The notes beneath the pieces were generated by a model, which did no database searches, was not told where the DNA came from, and was given only the letters and a program-made list of their open reading frames with translations. Source: UMGS75 sp051872775 (lineage in GTDB: Bacteria > Bacillota_I > Bacilli_A > ML615J-28 > CAG-313). Taken from it: 12,541 nucleotides of DNA. Positions within the stretch are counted from its first letter, which is position 1. Each line of letters begins with the position of its first letter. Positions 8,303 through 12,541 of the stretch are shown here, piece after piece. Both the position numbers and the translations under genes were made by a program. The stretch lies in NCBI GenBank assembly GCA_051872775.1, contig JBJEEE010000052.1:1-12541 (forward strand). The letters are read 5' to 3'.

Positions 8303-8605
8303 CTACCTTAAACTATTAGAGACTTTTGAAAATAATAAGATATGCATTAAAAAATATAATTTATTTAAATAATTACTAACATATGCTTTACATAATATAA
8401 AACTATTAATAATAAAGATTAATGGCAATATATAAATTATTTGGTTGCATAATACACCTTTTCTTATTCTTTTTATATATTCACCTTTTGCTATTTTTTT
8501 AATATTTTGTTTACATAACTTCATATATAGAGTATTCTCAATTCTATATTTACTTGTTTTATCGTATCCACTCATCTCTAAATTATTTATTGTATAATAC
8601 TCCAA
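8303..8605 (-). CDS. Doubtful small ORF, hypothetical membrane-anchored peptide (100 aa from TTG)
   Basis: I do not recognise this product. The open frame starts with TTG 8605 and ends with TAG. Its first half is polar and basic (KLCKQNIKKIAKGEYIKRIR, about 29-48). The second half is hydrophobic, with one likely helix around 55-75 and another around 80-94. No good ribosome binding site precedes TTG 8605 or the internal ATG at residue 11 (8575). Codon use is far more AT-rich than in the neighbours and includes many ATA and TTA codons. A TATAAT at 8636-8631 could start a transcript, but the TTG lies within a CTCCAA/TTGGAG stem. The ORF lies between the terminator of the HtrA operon and the ABC-F promoter, in an otherwise empty 520-base gap. 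It may be a chance frame, a gene remnant or a small membrane peptide; I lean to non-coding or decayed. Confidence 0.2.
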   Translation of the reverse strand: MEYYTINNLEMSGYDKTSKYRIENTLYMKLCKQNIKKIAKGEYIKRIRKGVLCNQIIYILPLIFIINSFILCKAYVSNYLNKLYFLMHILLFSKVSNSLR

Positions 8606-8623
8606 TCATTTTCTAATTTGGAG
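8600..8623 (-). other. Short inverted repeat over the small ORF start
   Basis: CTCCAA and TTGGAG form a perfect 6-bp stem with a 12-base AT-rich loop; the TTG of the small ORF is inside one arm. A TATAAT lies 8 bases upstream (8636-8631), so the stem would sit at the very 5-prime end of any transcript from it. It has no T-run and is not a terminator. Confidence 0.3.
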
Positions 8624-8650
8624 CCATATTATTATATAAAATGAACGTAT

Positions 8651-8695
8651 AAAAAGCGATAATAGATAATCCAAAATAATGGTTTCTATTATCGC
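8651..8695 (-). terminator. Rho-independent terminator closing the regulator-kinase-htrA operon
   Basis: On the minus strand the arm GCGATAATAGA (8695-8685) pairs perfectly over 11 bp with TCTATTATCGC (8666-8656) across an 18-base loop. It is followed at once by TTTTT (8655-8651). It lies 45 bases past the htrA stop. On the plus strand it lacks a T-run, so it acts mainly for minus-strand transcripts. Confidence 0.85.
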
Positions 8696-8740
8696 ATTAT
8701 AGTTATTTTATATCAAATTTTTAACCATTGATATTAATAT

Positions 8741-9958
8741 TTATTCATTACTTTTTAAAATAATGGTTAATTCCTTAATTTTATTTTGACTACGAGAATA
8801 ATACTTAAGCGTCATTTCCTCTCCCACAAATGAAGAATTAAGAATTATACTAATTTCTGATGAAGATTTAATCTTAACACCATTTATTTCTAAGATAATA
8901 TCATCTATTGCAAGATCAGTATTGTAACAACTACCATTGACACTTATACCAGAAACATAAATACCATATTTTTGGTTACTACTACCATAAATATCAGGAA
9001 TATCTTTTAGATTGTTAGCTTTGATAATTGCGGGAGTCAAAGATTTTACATCAATACCTGTAATACCGAGACGTGGTCTTGAGATAGTTTTACCTTCTTC
9101 TAAATATAGTTCAAGCAATTCTTTAATTTCATTGGAAGTAAGGGCAAACCCCATATTATCAACATTATCAACAACAAGTTTCATTGTATTGATACCGACA
9201 AGTTTACCATCAAGGGTAAAAAGGCCTCCTCCACTATTTCCAGGATTAATTGATGCATCATGTTGAATATATTTGGCATAGAAATCATTAATTCCATCAT
9301 TATTAGTATCAGATGAAACATAACGTAATGGATATGAAACTATCCCCATTGTAACCGAACCATAATAGTCAAAACCTTCGGGATTACCAACTGCAATCAC
9401 AATTGTACCTTTCTTTAGTTCGCTACTATCTCCAAATTCAACTGGTTGAATGTAGGTGGTAGACTCAAACGTTACACAAGCAACATCAACTTTAGAATCA
9501 TAACCTAAAATGGTTGCGGGAATCTCAATATCCTCGTTTCCAAGATAAACATAGATTTCGGTTTTAACTGATGAATCTTCGTAAATAACAACATGACGAT
9601 TAGTTACAACATAGTAAGTATAACTAACTAACTTATCATTTTCCATATTTGGAACAGCTTTATAAATAACGCCACTTCCATATCCTAGATCGTCTTCTGA
9701 TGTACCAATAATACCTAAATCCGTTACCTTTTTTAAGACAATACCTACAACAGCATTTTCTACTTTTTCAGTTGCTGTTTGAATAGCCGTTTGTAAATCA
9801 AGTACATTTAGATCCTCATATGTAACAACTTTATTTGTTATTTCATTAGTTATAATATTGTTAGTTTTATTAATAAAACTACATCCATAAAAAGTTATTG
9901 TACACATTAAAACTATAATTAAAGTACATATAATATTTTTAATCTTATTATTTTTCAT
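8741..9958 (-). CDS. htrA: HtrA/DegP-type serine protease with one PDZ domain, probable lipoprotein (405 aa)
   Basis: Envelope quality-control protease of the S1C trypsin-like family that degrades misfolded exported proteins outside the membrane. The N-terminus KNNKIKNIICTLIIVLMCTI (2-21) is a signal/anchor helix; FYGC with Cys26 resembles a lipobox, though Phe and Tyr at -3 and -2 are not typical, so simple membrane anchoring is possible. The protease domain (about 52-275) has the full triad: His122 in TNRHVV, Asp158 in SKVDVA and Ser242 in NPGNSGGG. One PDZ domain follows (about 295-395, with YGIYVSGIS and DLAIDDIILEINGVKI). The LD loop between GIVSYP and YIQHDASINPGNSGG holds DTNNDGIND (217-225), a calcium-loop-like D-x-N-x-D-G-x-x-D pattern not usual in HtrA. 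ATG 9958 is chosen over ATG 9964 because the GGGGG ribosome binding site is 7 bases away rather than 1; that site overlaps the stop codon of the kinase gene 11 bases upstream. Last gene of a three-gene operon with its two-component system. Confidence 0.95.
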   Translation of the reverse strand: MKNNKIKNIICTLIIVLMCTITFYGCSFINKTNNIITNEITNKVVTYEDLNVLDLQTAIQTATEKVENAVVGIVLKKVTDLGIIGTSEDDLGYGSGVIYKAVPNMENDKLVSYTYYVVTNRHVVIYEDSSVKTEIYVYLGNEDIEIPATILGYDSKVDVACVTFESTTYIQPVEFGDSSELKKGTIVIAVGNPEGFDYYGSVTMGIVSYPLRYVSSDTNNDGINDFYAKYIQHDASINPGNSGGGLFTLDGKLVGINTMKLVVDNVDNMGFALTSNEIKELLELYLEEGKTISRPRLGITGIDVKSLTPAIIKANNLKDIPDIYGSSNQKYGIYVSGISVNGSCYNTDLAIDDIILEINGVKIKSSSEISIILNSSFVGEEMTLKYYSRSQNKIKELTIILKSNE

Positions 9959-9969
9959 AAACATTCCCC

Positions 9970-11484
9970 CTATTTTCTTATTTTTATTTTGAACCAAAAT
10001 GTACTTCCTTTTTGATAAGTAGAATCAACACCATAGGCAAAACCATGATAATCTAAAATACCTTTAATAATCGATAGTCCTAGTCCTGATCCTTGATTTG
10101 AACGAGTGTGACCTTTATCAACTCGATAATAACGATCCCAAATATATGGTAAATCTCCTTCTTTAATGCCGATACCATAGTCAATTACTTTAATCAATGC
10201 AAAGTCATTATCAATTTCTTGAACAATATCAATTTGCTTCGAATCTCCGCTATAGCTGATTGCGTTATTAATTAAGTTGTAAATCACTTGTTCAATTTTT
10301 AATTTGTCTGCAATTACATTTACTTTTTCCTTATAAGTAAAATTAATAATAAAATTTTGAACTTTTACAAGTTTTTGTTGTCTATTAACAATCGATTCAA
10401 TTAATTCAGTAATTGAGAATTCAGTTAAATTCAGTGGTTCACTTCTAGCATTAATTTTGGAAAGAGTTAATAAATCAGTTACTAAATCTTTTAAATGAGA
10501 AACCTCATCAATGATTATTTGAACATTCTCACTTGTATTTTCTTCTGGAAAATCACGTAACATTTCCGCATATCCTTCGATTAAAGTAAGTGGTGTACGT
10601 AAATCATGTGATACATTAGCGATAAGTTCTTGCTTTAAAATATCCGTTTTTTTAACTTCACTTATAGCATAATTTAAAGTATCATTTAATTCAGAGATTT
10701 CTAAATAACCATTACCATTGAAACTTAAATCATAATCTCCTTTTGCAAGCTTTTTGGCTTCATTGTTAATTTGCGCAATTGGCTTTGAAATACCTTTCGC
10801 AATAAATAAAGCTATAAAGATGGAAAGAACAATAACTATTATCGTAATATATAATAATTGTGTTTTTAAAGTATCAATTGCAGGTTGAACTGGCGTAATA
10901 CGAGCATAAATTACGACCATATAACTGCTACTATTGTCAGCAAGTCTAACTCTTTGACAATAGATCAAATCTTTATCTTGAATAATCTTGCTATCATCAC
11001 TAATTTGTTGTTGAAAAAAAGGAAGATTATCATCGGTAAGAACTACAAAACATGGATTATTTACTTCCGTGATAGTACTATAAGTTAATGCTAGTTGATC
11101 TTTAGTAAGGACAGTATTGTAAAAAAGATCTATATCATTATTTGGATAAATACTAAGATATGTTACTTCCATTGGAGATGTACTATTACCATTATTAATT
11201 GGCTCTTTCTTTAAAATATATACATCTACTTCCGCATCTTTAATGATTTCTTTAATGTTCTGAGAAAAATCAGAATTAGGATTTTTAATATTATCCAATC
11301 GCTCATTACTTGCAACTTCTATTACTTCTTGCATAATTACTTTTGTTTGTTTAATCTTAGTAGATTTATAAACACGCTCTAGTAGTAAAATTTGGAATAT
11401 ACAAAACACCGATATTACAATAAGGGCAAATAACAAGATATAAAAAAAGACTTTCCACTTTAGACTAACTTTATTTAGTTTCAA
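9970..11484 (-). CDS. Membrane sensor histidine kinase, HAMP-HisKA type (504 aa from TTG)
   Basis: Phosphodonor for the response regulator encoded just upstream. Order: first membrane helix (about 11-35), external sensor region of about 170 residues (36-207) that matches no domain I recognise, second helix (208-230), HAMP (about 231-285), HisKA with phospho-acceptor His293 in VSHDLRTPLT, and the HATPase domain with N-box EQVIYNLINNA (398-408), G1 DYGIGI (435-440), F-box YIWDRYYRVDKG (447-458) and G2 GSGLGL (465-470). All catalytic boxes are intact, so this is an active kinase. No ATG is available at the 5-prime end. TTG 11484 places AAGGGTGGG (11493-11501) 8 bases upstream and overlaps the regulator gene by 14 bases; another TTG at 11514 would add 10 residues but lacks a ribosome binding site. 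The downstream protease suggests the external region senses envelope or secretion stress, as CssS does; this is inference from gene order. Confidence 0.95.
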   Translation of the reverse strand: MKLNKVSLKWKVFFYILLFALIVISVFCIFQILLLERVYKSTKIKQTKVIMQEVIEVASNERLDNIKNPNSDFSQNIKEIIKDAEVDVYILKKEPINNGNSTSPMEVTYLSIYPNNDIDLFYNTVLTKDQLALTYSTITEVNNPCFVVLTDDNLPFFQQQISDDSKIIQDKDLIYCQRVRLADNSSSYMVVIYARITPVQPAIDTLKTQLLYITIIVIVLSIFIALFIAKGISKPIAQINNEAKKLAKGDYDLSFNGNGYLEISELNDTLNYAISEVKKTDILKQELIANVSHDLRTPLTLIEGYAEMLRDFPEENTSENVQIIIDEVSHLKDLVTDLLTLSKINARSEPLNLTEFSITELIESIVNRQQKLVKVQNFIINFTYKEKVNVIADKLKIEQVIYNLINNAISYSGDSKQIDIVQEIDNDFALIKVIDYGIGIKEGDLPYIWDRYYRVDKGHTRSNQGSGLGLSIIKGILDYHGFAYGVDSTYQKGSTFWFKIKIRK

Positions 11485-12145
11485 AGCGATATCCCACCCT
11501 TCTAATCGTGACAATATTATCTGCGTAGTATCCTAGTTTTTTGCGAAGTGACTTAATATGAGTATCTAAAGTTCGATCATCGGCTTCAATACAATTATCC
11601 CATACACTCTTTACCATTTGTTCACGTGTAACAGCCGTATTTGCATTTTGCGTTAATAATAATAATAATTCATATTCTTTGTTAGTTAAATCTATCCGAT
11701 TCTGATCAATATATACAATATGAGCTTTATAATCAATCGTTAAATTTTCATATTTATACACTTTTTCTTCATTAAATTTAGACATCCCATGATATCTACT
11801 TAATACTGCACTAATACGTAACATTAGTTCCTTGGGTGAAAAAGGTTTAGTCACATAATCATCTATCCCCAAATCAAAACCATATATTTTATCATATTCC
11901 TCAGCACGAGCTGATAACATTATTATGGGAACTTGACTGAATTTTCTAATTTCTTTTACACTTGAAAACCCATCTAAATTAGGCATCATTATATCCATAA
12001 TAACTAAATCAATTACTTTTTCTTTCACGATTGTAATCGCTTCTAGGCCATCGCCAGCTTCAATTACTTCATAGTTTTCATGTAAAGCATATTTTTTAAT
12101 TAATTCGCGGATTTGTTTTTCATCATCAACTATTAATAATTTCAT
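11471..12145 (-). CDS. OmpR/PhoB-family response regulator (224 aa)
   Basis: DNA-binding partner of the sensor kinase encoded next to it. The receiver domain (1-120) has the acidic pair Asp7/Asp8, phospho-acceptor Asp51 in IMDIMMPNLDG, Ser78 at the switch position (MLSAR) and Lys100 in the VTKPFSP turn. The winged-helix domain (about 128-224) includes LTNKEYELLLLL (153-164), the recognition-helix region DDRTLDTHIKSLRKKL (189-204) and the C-terminal hairpin TIRRVGYRF (213-221). Length is normal for the family. ATG 12145 follows AGGAGGT (12150-12156) with a 4-base spacer. It is the first gene of the operon and its 3-prime end overlaps the kinase gene. Size and context recall CssR of Bacillus, but other regulators of this family are equally similar by eye, so no symbol is given. 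Autoregulation is likely but no clear direct repeats are visible upstream. Confidence 0.97.
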   Translation of the reverse strand: MKLLIVDDEKQIRELIKKYALHENYEVIEAGDGLEAITIVKEKVIDLVIMDIMMPNLDGFSSVKEIRKFSQVPIIMLSARAEEYDKIYGFDLGIDDYVTKPFSPKELMLRISAVLSRYHGMSKFNEEKVYKYENLTIDYKAHIVYIDQNRIDLTNKEYELLLLLTQNANTAVTREQMVKSVWDNCIEADDRTLDTHIKSLRKKLGYYADNIVTIRRVGYRFETK

Positions 12146-12166
12146 GTCGACCTCCTATATACATAT

Positions 12167-12175
12167 ATTATATCA
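12167..12175 (-). promoter_or_regulatory. Extended -10 promoter of the regulator-kinase-htrA operon
   Basis: TGATATAAT on the minus strand (12175-12167) fits the extended -10 consensus TGnTATAAT exactly. The hexamer at the -35 distance (12195-12190, ACCATA) is poor, as often seen with extended -10 promoters or activator-dependent ones. The start near 12160 leaves only a few bases before the AGGAGGT ribosome binding site. Confidence 0.6.
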
Positions 12176-12283
12176 TATTTTGTAAAATTTATGGTGAAAA
12201 TTAAACAAAACATTTAAAAATAATAATAAAAAAAAGCAAATAGATAGTTGATAATAAAAATTTTTGATAGAATATAGTAAAAA

Positions 12284-12357
12284 GCCCCTTTAGTTCAATG
12301 GTAGAATATATCAATGGTAATGATAAGATGCTAGTTCAATTCTGGCATGGGGCACCA
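12284..12357 (+). tRNA. tRNA-Thr, anticodon GGT, CCA encoded
   Basis: A 74-base cloverleaf folds by hand. Acceptor stem is 12284-12290 with 12347-12353. T8 is 12291. The D arm is 12293-12307, with loop AATGGTA carrying G18 G19. The anticodon stem TATCA/TGATA is perfect (12309-12313, 12321-12325), with loop ATGGTAA and anticodon GGT at 12316-12318. The variable loop is 4 bases (12326-12329). The T arm GCTAG/CTGGC has loop TTCAATT (12330-12346). Discriminator A12354 is followed by CCA. G1-C72, C2-G71 and GGT with A37 fit threonine identity, and A15/T48 can form the Levitt pair. Oddities are a U-U mismatch at 6-67, a G-U pair closing the D stem, purine A32, and the 9-mer TCAATGGTA present in both the D arm and the anticodon arm. 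Upstream TTGATA (12248) and TATAGT (12273) are 19 bases apart, a weak promoter. It should decode ACC and ACU; slight decay cannot be excluded. Confidence 0.82.
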
Positions 12358-12442
12358 TCTTCTTTTAAAAATAAGTTTATATAATTTGTAAATATTCAAC
12401 TAAATCCTATTTATATTATATATTTTTACTTAAAACATAACT

Positions 12443-12473
12443 AAAAATTTTATCATTTTTGATAAATTTTTTT
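12443..12473. terminator. AT-rich hairpin with T-run downstream of the tRNA, possible weak terminator
   Basis: TTTATCA (12449-12455) pairs with TGATAAA (12460-12466) across a TTTT loop and is followed by seven T (12467-12473). After one mismatch the AAAAA at 12443-12447 can also pair with the T-run, and the minus strand carries a T-run too. With a single G-C pair the stem is weak. The rest of 12358-12541 shows no gene or RNA that I can support. Confidence 0.3.
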
Positions 12474-12541
12474 ATTATTGCATATAACTGTCAATAACTT
12501 TGCAAAATGTCCCAAAAAAAATTAAACATAAGCGTATTCTT

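Noticed and set aside
9012..9266. Plus-strand open frame of 84 codons inside htrA
   Set aside because: It runs antisense through the catalytic serine and PDZ-start region of an intact protease, has no ribosome binding site and reads as composition-driven sequence.
10885..11088. Plus-strand open frame of 67 codons opposite the sensor domain of the histidine kinase
   Set aside because: No start signal and no recognisable protein; the opposite strand encodes an unbroken kinase.
12466..12494. TTGACA on the minus strand at 12494-12489 as a promoter reading leftward
   Set aside because: No acceptable -10 occurs at 16-18 bases (only A-runs), and there is no minus-strand gene between it and the tRNA.
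12500..12541. GGGACATTTTGC-like sequence at the right edge as a transposon end
   Set aside because: No transposase, partner inverted repeat or target duplication is visible in the window, so this rests on resemblance alone.

Overview
The window comes from an AT-rich, low-GC Gram-positive type bacterium (Bacillota/Mycoplasmatota sphere). The strongest taxonomic sign is a full-length PolC, the Gram-positive replicative polymerase with PHP and inserted proofreading exonuclease. Other support comes from strong AGGAGG-type ribosome binding sites, a tRNA gene with encoded CCA, and sigma-A-like promoters. Tryptophans in the recognised proteins are encoded by TGG, and a TGA is used as a true stop in an ATGA stop/start overlap. 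The standard bacterial code therefore applies, not the UGA=Trp code of Mycoplasma/Spiroplasma. I cannot name a genus; a wall-less or near-wall-less Bacilli relative or an Erysipelotrichia-like lineage would fit.

Layout, left to right; all protein genes are on the minus strand. (1) 1-698: 5-prime part of gap (glycolytic GAPDH), cut by the window edge. (2) 787-1548: seven-helix Bax inhibitor-1/YccA-type membrane protein with its own -10 box. (3) 6590-1618: a two-gene operon in which a T4-Pnkp-like P-loop kinase is translationally coupled through ATGA to polC. (4) 6667-8220: an ABC-F translation factor behind a near-consensus promoter. (5) 8221-8740: a low-information stretch holding that promoter, a 12-bp palindrome, a doubtful 100-codon membrane ORF, a hairpin and a clear intrinsic terminator. 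(6) 12145-8741: a three-gene operon of OmpR-type response regulator, HisKA-type sensor kinase and a lipoprotein-like HtrA protease with one PDZ domain, started by an extended -10 promoter and closed by the terminator at 8651-8695. (7) 12284-12357: a lone plus-strand tRNA-Thr(GGT) with odd features, divergent from the operon.

Functionally this is mostly housekeeping: central carbon metabolism, chromosome replication, translation, and envelope protein quality control. The regulator-kinase-HtrA operon looks like a self-contained secretion/envelope stress circuit comparable in logic to CssRS-HtrA of Bacillus. I see no mobile element, CRISPR array, phage gene or defence system, and nothing I would call a new multi-gene system. 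The points most worth a second look are a calcium-loop-like motif in the regulatory loop of HtrA, the coupling of a polynucleotide-kinase-like enzyme to polC, the apparent loss of the C-terminal clamp-binding motif of PolC, and the unusual tRNA.
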